Source: Clostridia bacterium (GTDB lineage: Bacteria; Bacillota; Clostridia; Oscillospirales; Acutalibacteraceae). Taken from it: a DNA stretch of 57,411 nt. Where the stretch lies: contig JAFRXS010000023.1 in NCBI GenBank assembly GCA_017443405.1, positions 1 to 57,411 of the forward strand, written 5' to 3'. This document shows, piece by piece, positions 8,464 to 17,766 of this stretch. The position numbers and the translations under genes were made by a program. Below the pieces are notes generated by a model. It worked only from the letters and a program-made list of their open reading frames with translations. It ran no database searches and was not told the origin of the DNA. The first letter of the stretch is position 1; each line of letters begins with the position of its first letter.

Positions 8464-9342
8464 TCATTCTATGTTCTGTATCTGTTCGCGTATCTTTTCG
8501 ATCTCCGCCTTTATCTCCACGACGCGGCGGGTGATCTCGATATCCTGAGCCTTCGAGCCGATAGTGTTCGCCTCGCGGTTCATCTCCTGGACGATGAAAT
8601 CGAGCTTGCGCCCCGCGGGGCCGTCGCCCGAAACGAGGGCAGTCATCTGCCCGATATGGCTGCGCAGGCGCACCGTCTCCTCGTCGACCGCTATCCTGTC
8701 GGCGAATACCGCCGTTTCGGTCAGCAGGCGCGTTTCGTCGACGGACGCGTCGCCCAGCAGATCGCGCACGCTCTGCTCGAGCCTTTCGCGGTAGGCGCGG
8801 GCGGTCTCGGGCGAGCGTTCCTCGATGAAGCTTACGCAGGCCAGCACCGTGTCGGCCCTCGCCAGTATGTCGGCTTTCAGCTTTTCGCCCTCTGTCTCGC
8901 GCATGGCGACGAACGACTTTATCGCGTCGGACGCAGCCGCGAGGACGCCCTGCGTCAGCGCTTCCTCGTCCGTTTCGCGCGCGCCGAGCTTGAAGATATC
9001 CGAAAAACGCGCCATATCGGAGAGAGTGACGTCGTTTTCGAGCCCGAGCTCGTCGGAAAGAGCGCACAGCGCCTTATAATAGCCGCGCGCGAGCGGCAGG
9101 TCGGGAGCGACGTCCGCCTCCGCTTCGCCGTTTTCGGTCACGCTTATGAATACGTCGACCTTGCCCCTGTTGAGCTTATCCCTGACGAGAGCTTTTACCT
9201 TGTCCTCGAGGAAGGAGTAGGCGCGGGGCGTCTTGACCGCGACCTCGAGGTAGCGGTTGTTCACGCTTTTCAACTCTACGGAAATATCAAAGCCGCCGTA
9301 AACGGACGCGGCTCTGCCGTAGCCTGTCATACTTTTTATCAT
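8464..9342 (-). CDS. yicC: YicC-family endoribonuclease
   Basis: A 292-residue protein with the N-terminal [11 protein letters not shown] motif and the C-terminal [17 protein letters not shown] motif that define YicC. Family members are stress-linked proteins with endoribonuclease activity in Escherichia coli; the role in Clostridia is not settled. The start at 9342 was chosen because the family motif begins there, even though the frame extends farther upstream. It is co-operonic with remA and gmk. Confidence 0.93.
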   Translation of the reverse strand: MIKSMTGYGRAASVYGGFDISVELKSVNNRYLEVAVKTPRAYSFLEDKVKALVRDKLNRGKVDVFISVTENGEAEADVAPDLPLARGYYKALCALSDELGLENDVTLSDMARFSDIFKLGARETDEEALTQGVLAAASDAIKSFVAMRETEGEKLKADILARADTVLACVSFIEERSPETARAYRERLEQSVRDLLGDASVDETRLLTETAVFADRIAVDEETVRLRSHIGQMTALVSGDGPAGRKLDFIVQEMNREANTIGSKAQDIEITRRVVEIKAEIEKIREQIQNIE

Positions 9343-9361
9343 AATGCCGTTCGTTCTGCGT

Positions 9362-10102
9362 TCAGCGTTTTGCCGCCGCCTTGAGGGCGGATATCTCCTG
9401 ACGGGTGAGCATGCGGTACTTGCCGCAGGGCAGGTTCCCCAGCGATACGGGCCCCTCGGCAACGCGCTTCAGACGCGCGGTCTCAATGCCCGCGTTCTCG
9501 AGCATGCGCCTTATCTGACGGTTGCGCCCCTCGCGGAGGATTATCTCCAGCACGGTGCGGCCGGGCTCCGTTAAGACGATATTGACCGAGGCGGGCAGGG
9601 TCATCCTGCCGTCGAGCATCACGCCCTCGGAGAGAGCGGTCATCTGCTCCTCGGTCGGTACGGTCTTTACCGTGACGAGGTATTTTTTAGATACCCCGGA
9701 CGACGGACGCGTCAGAGCGTCCGCGAGCTCGCCGTCGTCGGTGAAGAGCAGCAGCCCCTCGGAGTCCCTGTCGAGCCTGCCGACGGGGTAGACGCGCTTG
9801 CCGACGTCGCTTATAAGCGAGGCGACGCATTTTCTGCCCCGGTCGTCGCTCATCGTCGTGATGAAGCCGCGCGGTTTGTTGAGCATAAGATAGGTGCGCG
9901 CGCCTTCCTGCGGCGCGACCTTCCTGCCCTCAACGGTGACGGTATCCTTGCCCGGGACGACCGTCTGACCTATCGCGGCGGGCTTGCCGTTTATATAGAC
10001 CTTGCCCGCCGCCACGAGCTCCTCCGCCTTGCGGCGCGACACTATGCCCGCCGACGAGAGATATTTCTGGACGCGTTCCGGTTTTCCCGCTGCCGCGCTC
10101 AC
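9362..10102 (-). CDS. rluB: 23S rRNA pseudouridine synthase, RluB/RsuA family
   Basis: A 246-residue enzyme that isomerises a uridine in ribosomal RNA. An S4 RNA-binding domain (residues about 8-60) leads into the catalytic domain with the GRLDRDSEGLLLFT block, whose first Asp is the nucleophile, and the GRNRQIRRM block typical of RluB-like enzymes. It starts two bases after the ytfJ stop. RluB is the usual member at this scpAB-linked position; RluE or RsuA specificity cannot be ruled out by eye. Confidence 0.9.
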   Translation of the reverse strand: MSAAAGKPERVQKYLSSAGIVSRRKAEELVAAGKVYINGKPAAIGQTVVPGKDTVTVEGRKVAPQEGARTYLMLNKPRGFITTMSDDRGRKCVASLISDVGKRVYPVGRLDRDSEGLLLFTDDGELADALTRPSSGVSKKYLVTVKTVPTEEQMTALSEGVMLDGRMTLPASVNIVLTEPGRTVLEIILREGRNRQIRRMLENAGIETARLKRVAEGPVSLGNLPCGKYRMLTRQEISALKAAAKR

Positions 10103-10104
10103 AG

Positions 10105-10494
10105 TCAGTCTTCCGACTTCTTGGGCGCGTATTTGCTGATGGCGCCTTCGACCTTGTCAAACATCTCGGGAACGAGGTTGACTATGCGCTCAGCCGCGTT
10201 GTCGTTGCCGGAAATGTACTTGATGCTGACCTGACCGCCGCTGATGATGAGGAAAGCGACGGGGTTGATCGTGACGCCCGCTCCGCCGCCGCCGCCGAAG
10301 ACCTGCGAGCTGCCCTTGGACGGGAAATCGGACCCGCCGGACGCGAAGCCGTAGGTGACCTTGGAAACGGGGATGATCGTGAGGTCCTCGTCGACCTTGA
10401 TGGGGTCGCCGATGATCGTGCTGACGTCAACGAGGTCTCTGACCTTTTCGATGGTCGTCGCGAGGATGTTTGCCGCGGACTGCTTGTCTGCCAT
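10105..10494 (-). CDS. ytfJ: GerW-family sporulation protein YtfJ
   Basis: A 129-residue protein of the GerW/YtfJ family, needed in Bacillus for normal spore germination and widespread in spore formers. The glycine-rich FGGGGGAG segment followed by VTINPVAFLII is the family signature. I prefer ATG at 10494, eight bases after AAAGGAG; a GTG three codons earlier overlaps the ribosome binding site. It is in the usual position between a DUF2953 gene and rluB and is one of the few signs in this window that the organism may sporulate. Confidence 0.92.
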   Translation of the reverse strand: MADKQSAANILATTIEKVRDLVDVSTIIGDPIKVDEDLTIIPVSKVTYGFASGGSDFPSKGSSQVFGGGGGAGVTINPVAFLIISGGQVSIKYISGNDNAAERIVNLVPEMFDKVEGAISKYAPKKSED

Positions 10495-10576
10495 TTGGAA
10501 CACTCCTTTGTTTGGAAAGATCCCGGCGCGAAGCCGGAGGATGATGGTTTATATGCGGATGTTTATAAAAACCGTG

Positions 10577-11464
10577 TTATTTTGCCTGAGTCTCCGGCGC
10601 GTCGGGAGCGGAGCTTTTCGCGGGAGCGTCGGGCGCCGGCGCTTTTTCCGCCGTCTTGCCTTTAGGACCCGAGGAGGGCATCGCCCCGATGATGAATCTG
10701 AGAAGGACTCCGAACAGCAGGCGGAACACCAGAGCTATCACGGCGTTGATCGCCGCGCGCGGTATAACGCTGCCCTTCATGCGGAAGTCGATCTCGTCGG
10801 AGTTCGCAAGAAAGTCGGGCGAGACGTCGACGTTGTAGCGCCTGACCTTCATCTCGGAGCACATGAAGCCGACGGCGGGGAAGATCTTGTCGCACAGCTT
10901 GCCGTACTTCACGGCGGTGTCCGCCGCGTCGGCCCCGTGCACCTTCATGTCGAGGAAGAACTCGGCTATGATCACCTTCCTGACCAGAGCGCCGAACATG
11001 CCGCCGAGGTCGGAAACGACCCTGCCCAGAAGCCCGACTACGCCGTCGACGCCCTTGTTGTTGTAGAAGTTGCGAAGTGGCGCCAGCGAGTCCTTTTTCT
11101 TCGCGGGGGCAGCGGGAGCTTCCGCGGCGGATCCTTCCGGCGTCTCCTGTGCGGCGGTTTCCCCGGTCTGTGCGGGGGCTTCTTGCGCGGGGGCTTCTTG
11201 CGCAGCCGCCTCCTGCGCGCCCTCCGCCGCTTCGGCGGGAGCTTCTTCGGGCGGCTTTTTCGCCTTCTTCTGCTTCATCTTGTTGATGAGCTTCGTCAGC
11301 TTTTCGTCGAGCGGGATGAGGTCGAGCTTCAGGAAAAGCCAGTTCGCCGTCGCCGTCCACCTGTCGGTGTAGCAGACGGTGAAGCTGATCCTTATCGACA
11401 GGAGCAGCACGAAGAACAGTATTACCGACGCTATGACTATGAGCGCGATCAGCCACCCGTTCAT
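10577..11464 (-). CDS. DUF2953 membrane protein
   Basis: A 295-residue protein with one N-terminal membrane helix (residues 4-24), a lysine-rich patch, a low-complexity Ala/Glu/Pro/Gln stretch at about 68-125, and a C-terminal domain with a second hydrophobic segment near 245-265. Placement directly before ytfJ and after scpB matches the DUF2953 genes of spore formers, linked by neighbourhood to sporulation. The ATG overlaps the scpB stop by four bases, implying translational coupling. The low-complexity insert varies in length in this family and is probably a flexible linker. Confidence 0.85.
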   Translation of the reverse strand: MNGWLIALIVIASVILFFVLLLSIRISFTVCYTDRWTATANWLFLKLDLIPLDEKLTKLINKMKQKKAKKPPEEAPAEAAEGAQEAAAQEAPAQEAPAQTGETAAQETPEGSAAEAPAAPAKKKDSLAPLRNFYNNKGVDGVVGLLGRVVSDLGGMFGALVRKVIIAEFFLDMKVHGADAADTAVKYGKLCDKIFPAVGFMCSEMKVRRYNVDVSPDFLANSDEIDFRMKGSVIPRAAINAVIALVFRLLFGVLLRFIIGAMPSSGPKGKTAEKAPAPDAPAKSSAPDAPETQAK

Positions 11465-12021
11465 TCCCGTTCCTCCCCGTTTCCGGCGTTTTCCGTTTGC
11501 TGCTCCTCCTGCGCCTGGGGCAGGGGAGGCAGCTCCGAAATATCGGACAGACCGAAGCACCTGAGGAAATTATCGGTCGTGCCGTAGAGTATCGGCCTGC
11601 CGGGCAGGTCCATCCTGCCGCATTCCTCTATGAGCTCCTTCTGCGTGAGCGCCTGGATGACGCCCGAGCAGTCGACTCCGCGGACCTGCTCGATATACGA
11701 TTTGGTCACCGGCTGGTTGTAGGCGACCACCGCGAGCACCTCGAACGCCGCCTGCGACAGGGGCGTGTTGCGCTTTTTGTCGAGCAGCGCGCGCACCTCG
11801 GACGCGTATTCCTTTTTGCTCGCGAGCTGCCATCTCGTGCCCAGACGGAACAGCGTTATGCCGCTTTCCTTCTTTTCAAGACGGGCGCGCAGCGTCTCGA
11901 GGGAGGAAAGGACCTCCTCCTCGGAAAGTCCCGTCGCCTCGCAAAGGCGCAGGGTCTCGACGCTGTCGCCGGAGGCGAAGATCAAAGCCTCCAGCGCGGC
12001 TGCAGTATCAGTCGAATTCAT
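11461..12021 (-). CDS. scpB: Segregation and condensation protein B
   Basis: A 186-residue protein with two winged-helix domains (about 8-80 and 90-160) and an acidic tail. ScpB dimers join ScpA and Smc in the condensin complex that organises and separates the chromosome. The PLSQAAFEVLAVVAYNQPVTK block and the GRPILYGTTDNFL block are diagnostic. Its start overlaps scpA by 14 bases. Confidence 0.96.
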   Translation of the reverse strand: MNSTDTAAALEALIFASGDSVETLRLCEATGLSEEEVLSSLETLRARLEKKESGITLFRLGTRWQLASKKEYASEVRALLDKKRNTPLSQAAFEVLAVVAYNQPVTKSYIEQVRGVDCSGVIQALTQKELIEECGRMDLPGRPILYGTTDNFLRCFGLSDISELPPLPQAQEEQQTENAGNGEERE

Positions 12022-12763
12022 CGGCGTTCACCTCCGCGTCGCTTGAAATAAGTTCGATATACTGTTCGCCCTCCTGCTCGTTTATGTTCAGCCTGCCCGC
12101 GCGGCACATCTCGAGCACCGCGAGGAAAAGGGCGACCATGTCGGAACGCGAGGACGCCTTGCGGAAAACCGTCCGCAGAGCGCGCTTCTCACCTTCCTTG
12201 AGGGCGTGCGTTATCGACGTTATCCCGGAGCTGACCGGGACTATCTCTTTTTTTACGAGGTCGTCGAACATCGACGCCTGAAGGGGCTTTGCACGAAGCC
12301 CTCTGCCCGCTGCCGCGACATAGGCGGTGAGAAGCGATTCCGCGCGGTGTATGCGCGTGTACTTCTCCGGCGCGAAGGACAGCTTTTCGGGGAGCCGGAC
12401 GAAGGTGCCGAAATTGTCGGTCATCTTCGACAGCATGCCGGCGAGCGTGCGGCAGTCCCTGTAGGCGAGCAGCTCCCGCGTCAGCTCCTGCTTCATGCTC
12501 TCGGCCTCGTCGTTCTTCGGCAGCAGCGCGAGCGTCTTTATGCACACAAGGCGCGCCGCCATCTCGAGGAACTCCCCGGCGACCGCGAGGTCGAGCTCCC
12601 GCATCTTCGACACGTAGTCCGTGTACTGGTCGACGAGCTGAGCGATGGGTATGTCGTAGATATTGAGCTTGTGCTTCGAAATGAGGTGCAACAGCAGAGG
12701 CAGCGGCCCCTCGAACACCTCAAGCTTGTACGATATGCCGCTGTAGCTTACTTCCTCTCCCAT
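12008..12763 (-). CDS. scpA: Segregation and condensation protein A
   Basis: A 251-residue kleisin. The N-terminal FEGPLPLLLHLI block contacts the Smc neck, the middle is charged, and a C-terminal winged helix (about 185-250) binds the Smc head. Together with ScpB it closes the condensin ring. The ATG overlaps the stop of the protease gene by one base, and its own end overlaps scpB, so the three are translated from one message. Confidence 0.96.
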   Translation of the reverse strand: MGEEVSYSGISYKLEVFEGPLPLLLHLISKHKLNIYDIPIAQLVDQYTDYVSKMRELDLAVAGEFLEMAARLVCIKTLALLPKNDEAESMKQELTRELLAYRDCRTLAGMLSKMTDNFGTFVRLPEKLSFAPEKYTRIHRAESLLTAYVAAAGRGLRAKPLQASMFDDLVKKEIVPVSSGITSITHALKEGEKRALRTVFRKASSRSDMVALFLAVLEMCRAGRLNINEQEGEQYIELISSDAEVNADEFD

Positions 12764-13479
12764 CAGCCGAAAAGCCCGACGAGGGAGGAGCCGGTGCCGA
12801 ACGGCAGACCGGTGAAGAGGATGAAGCCTCTGGAGATCACTCCGTTGAGGAAGGACAGCGGAACGTCGAGGACGCGGACGAACAGTAAGACCATAAGCCC
12901 GATCATGATGTAGCGCTCATAGCGCATGATCTTATAGTATATCCTGTCCGGCAGGACGGCGGTCAGCAGACGGCTGCCGTCGAGCGGCGGGATGGGTATG
13001 AGGTTGAACACCGCAAGCGCGACGTTTATCGACCCCGCGTAATACATGAACATGACGGCTATCCAGAGTATGGACGAGGAGGTCCCCGTCTTGGCGCCGA
13101 TGAAGTAAAGCAGGTTCGTCAGGAAGTACCAGAACAGCGCCATGATGAGGTTCGAGAGCGGACCGGCTGCCGCCGTCAGGGCGAAACCCGCCTTTTTGTT
13201 CCTCATCCTGAAATTGTTGGGGTTGACCGGAACGGGATTCGCGAAGCCCATGCCGAACAGCAGTATCATAACGGTCCCTATCGGGTGCAGGTGTGCGGTG
13301 GGGCGTATCGTCAGCCTGCCGGCGAGCCTCGCGGTCTCGTCGCCCAGACGGTGAGCCGCCAGGGCGTGAGCGTATTCGTGTATCGGCAGGACGCAGAACA
13401 CGGTGAATATCCTTACCGAGAGTATGACCGCGAGTTCCTGCCAGTTCCCCGCGCGGAACAGATTGATGAGTGTCGACAT
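12763..13479 (-). CDS. Site-2 protease family (M50) membrane metalloprotease
   Basis: A 238-residue intramembrane zinc protease with about six membrane helices. The HEYAH motif (His34, Glu35, His38) supplies two zinc ligands and the catalytic glutamate, and NLIPIPPLDG near residue 165 supplies the Asp ligand. No PDZ domain is present, which marks the compact group usually found beside scpA in Bacillota. Substrates are unknown. It lies four bases after prmC and overlaps scpA by one base. Confidence 0.93.
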   Translation of the reverse strand: MSTLINLFRAGNWQELAVILSVRIFTVFCVLPIHEYAHALAAHRLGDETARLAGRLTIRPTAHLHPIGTVMILLFGMGFANPVPVNPNNFRMRNKKAGFALTAAAGPLSNLIMALFWYFLTNLLYFIGAKTGTSSSILWIAVMFMYYAGSINVALAVFNLIPIPPLDGSRLLTAVLPDRIYYKIMRYERYIMIGLMVLLFVRVLDVPLSFLNGVISRGFILFTGLPFGTGSSLVGLFG

Positions 13480-13483
13480 AGCT

Positions 13484-14320
13484 TTACCCGTTTATTCTTG
13501 TAACCACGTACCGTTTTTTATTGAATATATCTTTCACGGCCTCGCCGTGACCGAAGATCTCTATTATATCGTCCGTCTGCCACTCGTCGCACTCTATCGC
13601 GAGCGCTCCGCCGCCGCGGACGTAGGGGAGCCACTTTTCTTTGAGGCAGCGGAAGAAGTCGAGCCCGTCGCGCCCTCCGTCTATCGCGGACATCGGCTCG
13701 CGGTACATCTCGGGGCTCAGGTGTTTCGTGTCGCCCGTCGTGACGTAGGGCGGATTGCAGAGTATCAGGTCGGGGAAGGGGAGCCCCGAGCCCCTGAAGC
13801 CGTCGAAAATATCGCGCCCGAGTATCCTCGCGTTCCCCGCTGCGAGCCTGTCGCGGTTCTCTGTGAGATAACCGAGAGCTTCGGGGTACTTTTCGACGAG
13901 ATATACGCGGCAGTCCGGACGGCGCAGCGCGAAGCTCAGCCCCACGCAGCCGGTCCCCGAACAGAGGTCGAACACGGCGGCGTCCCTGCCCTCGGGTATC
14001 AGGCCGAGCGCGATATCGACGAGCCCTTCCGTTTCCTGCCGCGGGATAAGCACGCCGGGGCCGACCTTGAAGGTCGAGCCGTAGAACTCCCACTCCCCGA
14101 GCAGGTACTGCAGCGGCTCGCCGGACAGCCTTTTTCCGATAAGGTCAAGAAAGACCTTTTCGCCTTCCTCTTCCGCGGGGTCGTTCTGCGTGAGCAGGCA
14201 GGCGTTGCGGTCGACGGAAAACGCCTTTTGAAACAGGCAGAGCGCCTCGAAATCGGGCGTTTCGACGCCGCGGTCCGCAAGGAGCTTCGCCCCGCGGCGC
14301 CTGAGCTCTCCGCGCGTCAC
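13484..14320 (-). CDS. prmC: Release-factor glutamine methyltransferase
   Basis: A 278-residue SAM-dependent enzyme that methylates the GGQ glutamine of peptide release factors. The N-terminal helical domain recognises the substrate; the Rossmann domain carries the PRQETEGLV entry motif, the FDLCSGTGCVGL SAM-binding motif and the catalytic NPPY. In many Clostridia it lies next to prfA; here the gene before it is yqhQ and prfA is not in the window. It overlaps yqhQ by four bases. Confidence 0.95.
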   Translation of the reverse strand: MTRGELRRRGAKLLADRGVETPDFEALCLFQKAFSVDRNACLLTQNDPAEEEGEKVFLDLIGKRLSGEPLQYLLGEWEFYGSTFKVGPGVLIPRQETEGLVDIALGLIPEGRDAAVFDLCSGTGCVGLSFALRRPDCRVYLVEKYPEALGYLTENRDRLAAGNARILGRDIFDGFRGSGLPFPDLILCNPPYVTTGDTKHLSPEMYREPMSAIDGGRDGLDFFRCLKEKWLPYVRGGGALAIECDEWQTDDIIEIFGHGEAVKDIFNKKRYVVTRING

Positions 14321-15408
14321 TCCGCGGGCTCCTCCGTTGCGACGGAAGCGCCGTCGGGCTCTTCATGCGCGGATTCGGTCTTTTCCGCTTCCTCTTCGGG
14401 GACGGGGACCCTCATGGAGAGTATCGCTTCGTCGGTCGTTTTGTCAAGGCAGGCGTTCATCGACGCGATGCCGACCTCGATGATATCATCCGTCGGCTCT
14501 CTCGTCGTGAGCCTCTGCATCGCGAGACCGGGAGTGGAGACTACGCGCGTCAGGACGTTGGTGTGTCTGCCGGCGTAGCGGATGAACTCGTAGCCGATGC
14601 CCATGACGAGGGGCAGCAACAGGAATATCTTGATGAGCATCCACCATATCCGCATATCCGCGGCGCCGAGCTGCGGGAACGCGGCGGCGACCGCCGACGA
14701 CAGAAGTATGCTGATGAGCAGTATGACGAACATGAAGTTCGTGCCGCACCTGGGGTGGAAGCGCTTCTGCGCGCGCACGTTCTCCACCGTGAGGGGCAGA
14801 CCTGCCTCGAGGCAGAATATCGTTTTATGCTCCGCGCCGTGGTACATGAAGACGCGCTTTATGTCCTTTTCGAGCGAAACGAACGCGATATAGCCGATAA
14901 AAATGATTATGCGGATGACGCCCTCGAACAGCGGCTGCAGGCGCAGCAGCTTCTCGCCGAGCATGAGGTCGACCGCGAAGGACGGCAGCCAGACGAAAAG
15001 GAAGAGTGACAGCGCGAGCCCCAGCACCATGCCGACGGCGGTTATCACGCCGAGCATCTTCGGGCCGAAGTGATCGGATATCCAGCGGTCGAATTTTGAC
15101 ATTTCCTCTTCGGGCGGCGCGTCGAGAGCGCCCTCGGTCGAGAGCTCCGCCGAGCGCATCAGGCATTTGTAGCCGAAGAGCATCGACTCGATGAAATTCA
15201 CGACTCCGCGCACCAGCGGGATGCCGAAGACCTTGTGTTTATCCCTTATATGTTTGAGCTCCGGATGCTCGATCGCTATCGTGCCGTCGGGCTTGCGGAC
15301 GGCGAGCGCCGCCGCGTTCGGGCTCTGCATCATGACGCCCTCCATGAGCGCCTGACCGCCTACCGCCGCGTAGCGCGCGCGGCAGGAAGAGTTGTTTTTA
15401 TCAGACAT
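14317..15408 (-). CDS. yqhQ: YqhQ-like DUF1385 membrane protein
   Basis: A 363-residue protein of the DUF1385 family, annotated elsewhere as a predicted metal-dependent membrane enzyme. The VGGQALMEGVMMQ opening and the HGAEHKTIFCLEAG and RFHPRCGTNF blocks are diagnostic and rich in possible metal ligands (His, Glu, Cys). Four to five membrane helices lie between residues 110 and 270, and a Glu/Ala-rich tail ends the protein. The activity is unknown. It is the first gene behind the strong promoter at about 15.48 kb. Confidence 0.9.
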   Translation of the reverse strand: MSDKNNSSCRARYAAVGGQALMEGVMMQSPNAAALAVRKPDGTIAIEHPELKHIRDKHKVFGIPLVRGVVNFIESMLFGYKCLMRSAELSTEGALDAPPEEEMSKFDRWISDHFGPKMLGVITAVGMVLGLALSLFLFVWLPSFAVDLMLGEKLLRLQPLFEGVIRIIIFIGYIAFVSLEKDIKRVFMYHGAEHKTIFCLEAGLPLTVENVRAQKRFHPRCGTNFMFVILLISILLSSAVAAAFPQLGAADMRIWWMLIKIFLLLPLVMGIGYEFIRYAGRHTNVLTRVVSTPGLAMQRLTTREPTDDIIEVGIASMNACLDKTTDEAILSMRVPVPEEEAEKTESAHEEPDGASVATEEPAE

Positions 15409-15469
15409 CGTGTCCTCCGTAATGCCGGTCCGGCAGGAAAAATGAGCGTTAGCGTAAAAATGAAAGATA

Positions 15470-15499
15470 ATTATATCATACGGGTATCTTGCCTGTCAA
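15470..15499 (-). promoter_or_regulatory. Consensus sigma-A promoter of the 15-gene operon
   Basis: On the minus strand TTGACA (15494-15499) and TATAAT (15470-15475) are both perfect, with an 18-base spacer. The start would fall near 15463, about 55 bases before the yqhQ ATG. All downstream genes to fmt are close or overlapping, so this may drive the whole set. Confidence 0.85.
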
Positions 15500-15512
15500 T
15501 CGGACGGGGCGT

Positions 15513-16934
15513 TCAGTTCTGCTTTTTGAGCGGCAGGGTGACGGTCACCGTCGTGCCCGAGCCGTAGACGCTCTGAATGTCGAGCTTTCCGCCGTGCAGA
15601 CGGCAGATCTCGTCGCAGACCGCCAGTCCGATGCCGGCGCCGCCGGCGGACATGTTCGCCTTGAAGAATTTCTCCTTGACGTGCGGCAGGTAGTTTTCGG
15701 GGATGCCGACGCCCGTGTCCGCGAACGAAACCGTGAGGCTGTCGCCTCCGACCTTTGCCGTCACCGTCAGGCTGCCGCCGCTTTCCGTGTATTTGAAGGC
15801 GTTGTCGATGATGTTCATGAAGACCTGGCGCACCCTCACGGCGTCGCCGCGTATCGGCGCGGGGAGCTCGCTTTCTTCGGTGATAAGCGTGACTCCCTCT
15901 TTTTTCGCCCGGTCGCTCATCGCGAGTATGCACTCGTCAAGCTCGGCTATGCCGTCTATATCCGAGAGCCGCAGCTGCATGCGGCCGCTTTCCATCCTTG
16001 AGAAGTCGAGAAGGTCCTCGACCATGACCTCGAGCCTTTCCGACTCGTCGTTTATGACCTCCATTCCGCGCTGCACGACCTCGCGGTCGCCGCCGGAGGA
16101 GCGTATCGTCTCAGCCCAGCCCTTTATCGCGGTCAGCGGCGTGCGCAGCTCGTGCGATACGGTCGAGATGAAGTCGTTCTTCATCCTGTCGGCTGCGCCG
16201 ACGGCGCGCGCCATCGAGTTGAAGGCGTCGACCAGGTCGCCGAGCTCGTCGTTGCCGTGGCGCAGGTCTATCTCCGTCCTGTAGTCGCCCGAGGCGAGCT
16301 TCTGGGCGCTCTCGTTTATCTTCCTTACCGGGATGACGATCGAGCGGATGAAGAATATCCCCGACACCGCGACGAGAAGCATGACCGCGAAAAGCAGGAA
16401 AACGAGCATCAGCGCGATGCGGTTTATCTGCGAGTCGATCGCCTCCATCGAAACCATGTAGCGTATCGCTCCACCGCTCGTGTCGCCCGTGTAGGGCAGC
16501 ATGGACGTGATCGCCATTATCTTCTCGCCGCCGCTGTTCCTGCCCGTCCACTTTCCGAGCGAGCCGCTCGTCAGCGCGGCGTTGTAGTCGGGCATGTTCT
16601 CGCCCCTCACGATGAAACCGGAAGTCGAGGCCACGACGCTGCCGTATCTGTCTATGACCCAGACCTCGGTCATGTCGGCGGAGCTGAAGTTTTCGGTGAA
16701 GCTCGCCGCCGCTTCGTTGAAGCGCGCGTCGTCGTTGCGCGAGGCGAGTATCGTGCGGACGGGCTGCGTCCGCATATATGATTTCAGGACGGATTCGACC
16801 GTGCTGTAATAGGAGTTCCTGACGGCGAAAACGACCAGTACGACGAGAGCGGAAAGAACGGTCAGTATCACGACGAAGGTCCCCAGGAACCACTTCATCG
16901 CGATGCCGAACCGGCGGGACTTTACGTTTCCCAT
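15513..16934 (-). CDS. Sensor histidine kinase (PhoR/WalK-like)
   Basis: A 473-residue membrane kinase. Helix 1 spans about 15-38, an extracytoplasmic sensor spans about 40-170, and helix 2 spans about 172-197. A HAMP linker follows to about 250, then a HisKA domain with phospho-acceptor His261 in the STVSHELRTPL box. The ATPase shows an N box (NIIDNAFKYT), G1 (DTGVGIP) and G2 (GAGIGLAV). It should phosphorylate the response regulator encoded just upstream, with which it overlaps by 13 bases. The extracellular part resembles PAS/Cache-type sensors, but the signal cannot be inferred. Confidence 0.94.
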   Translation of the reverse strand: MGNVKSRRFGIAMKWFLGTFVVILTVLSALVVLVVFAVRNSYYSTVESVLKSYMRTQPVRTILASRNDDARFNEAAASFTENFSSADMTEVWVIDRYGSVVASTSGFIVRGENMPDYNAALTSGSLGKWTGRNSGGEKIMAITSMLPYTGDTSGGAIRYMVSMEAIDSQINRIALMLVFLLFAVMLLVAVSGIFFIRSIVIPVRKINESAQKLASGDYRTEIDLRHGNDELGDLVDAFNSMARAVGAADRMKNDFISTVSHELRTPLTAIKGWAETIRSSGGDREVVQRGMEVINDESERLEVMVEDLLDFSRMESGRMQLRLSDIDGIAELDECILAMSDRAKKEGVTLITEESELPAPIRGDAVRVRQVFMNIIDNAFKYTESGGSLTVTAKVGGDSLTVSFADTGVGIPENYLPHVKEKFFKANMSAGGAGIGLAVCDEICRLHGGKLDIQSVYGSGTTVTVTLPLKKQN

Positions 16935-17626
16935 TTGTAGCCCAGTCCCCAGACGGTTATAAGGTGGACGGGTGCGCCCGGGTCGTCCTCGACCTTGACT
17001 CTGAGTCTGCGGATGTTCACGTCAACGACCTTTTCGTCGCCGTAGAAGGACTCGCCCCAGACCCTGCGCAGTATCTGCTCCCTCGACAGGGCGACGCCGG
17101 GGTTCTCGAAGAAATACTCCATTATCTGGAATTCGACCTGCGTGAGGTCTATCGGCTCGCCGCGGCGCGTGAGGGCGCGGTTGCGTATGCTCAAAGCGTA
17201 ATCGCCCAATGCTATATTGCCCGCGGGGTCGGCGTAGCGGTCGGCGTCGCGGCTGACCGCGACTCTGCGCAGGAGCGATTCCGTCCGTGCTATGAGCTCG
17301 GCGGGGGAGAAGGGCTTGGAAATATAGTCGTCCGCGCCGCTGCCCAGACCCGCTATCTTGTCCCTTTCCTGGGTGCGGGCGGTGAGCATTATGATGCCGA
17401 CGGTCCCGCTCCTTTCGCGGATGCGGCGGCAGACCTCAAGTCCGTCGACGCGGGGCATCATGATGTCGAGTATCACGACGTCGAAGGCGCCTCCGGAGGC
17501 GTTCCACGCGGCGAGAGCTTCTTCACCGTCGCCGACGGCGGTCACCTTCCAGCCTTCACGCTCAAGGTTGATGACGACGAAGTCCCTGATTGGCCTTTCG
17601 TCCTCGGCGAAAAGTATCCTTTTCAA
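16922..17626 (-). CDS. OmpR-family response regulator
   Basis: A 234-residue transcription factor with a receiver domain (phospho-acceptor Asp in VILDIMMPRVDG, switch lysine in ISKPFSP) and an OmpR/PhoB winged helix at the C-terminus. It is the partner of the kinase encoded next. I prefer the TTG at 17626, nine bases after AAGGAG; an in-frame TTG at 17635 directly abuts that site. It is preceded by its own promoter. Confidence 0.94.
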   Translation of the reverse strand: MKRILFAEDERPIRDFVVINLEREGWKVTAVGDGEEALAAWNASGGAFDVVILDIMMPRVDGLEVCRRIRERSGTVGIIMLTARTQERDKIAGLGSGADDYISKPFSPAELIARTESLLRRVAVSRDADRYADPAGNIALGDYALSIRNRALTRRGEPIDLTQVEFQIMEYFFENPGVALSREQILRRVWGESFYGDEKVVDVNIRRLRVKVEDDPGAPVHLITVWGLGYKWET

Positions 17627-17677
17627 TACTCTCAACTCCTTACCCTGATGTCCCTGCCATATTAACCTATTTTATAT

Positions 17678-17706
17678 ATAATAATACAAATAAAGAGAAA
17701 AGTCAA
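17678..17706 (-). promoter_or_regulatory. Promoter of the two-component system
   Basis: TTGACT (17701-17706) and TATTAT (17678-17683) on the minus strand are separated by 17 bases, about 50 bases before the regulator start. The surrounding sequence is very AT-rich. Confidence 0.65.
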
Positions 17707-17715
17707 ACATTAATA

Positions 17716-17750
17716 AGCCGGAGACCGTTATTGTCCGACGGCCTCCGGCT
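17716..17750 (-). terminator. Terminator after the ABC exporter genes
   Basis: A long imperfect stem (AGCCGGAG-A-CCGT with ACGG-C-CTCCGGCT) lies just after the permease stop codon. The following minus-strand sequence is TA-rich but without a clean T-run, so termination may be partial. Confidence 0.55.
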
Positions 17751-17766
17751 GGGTATCCGGATCGTT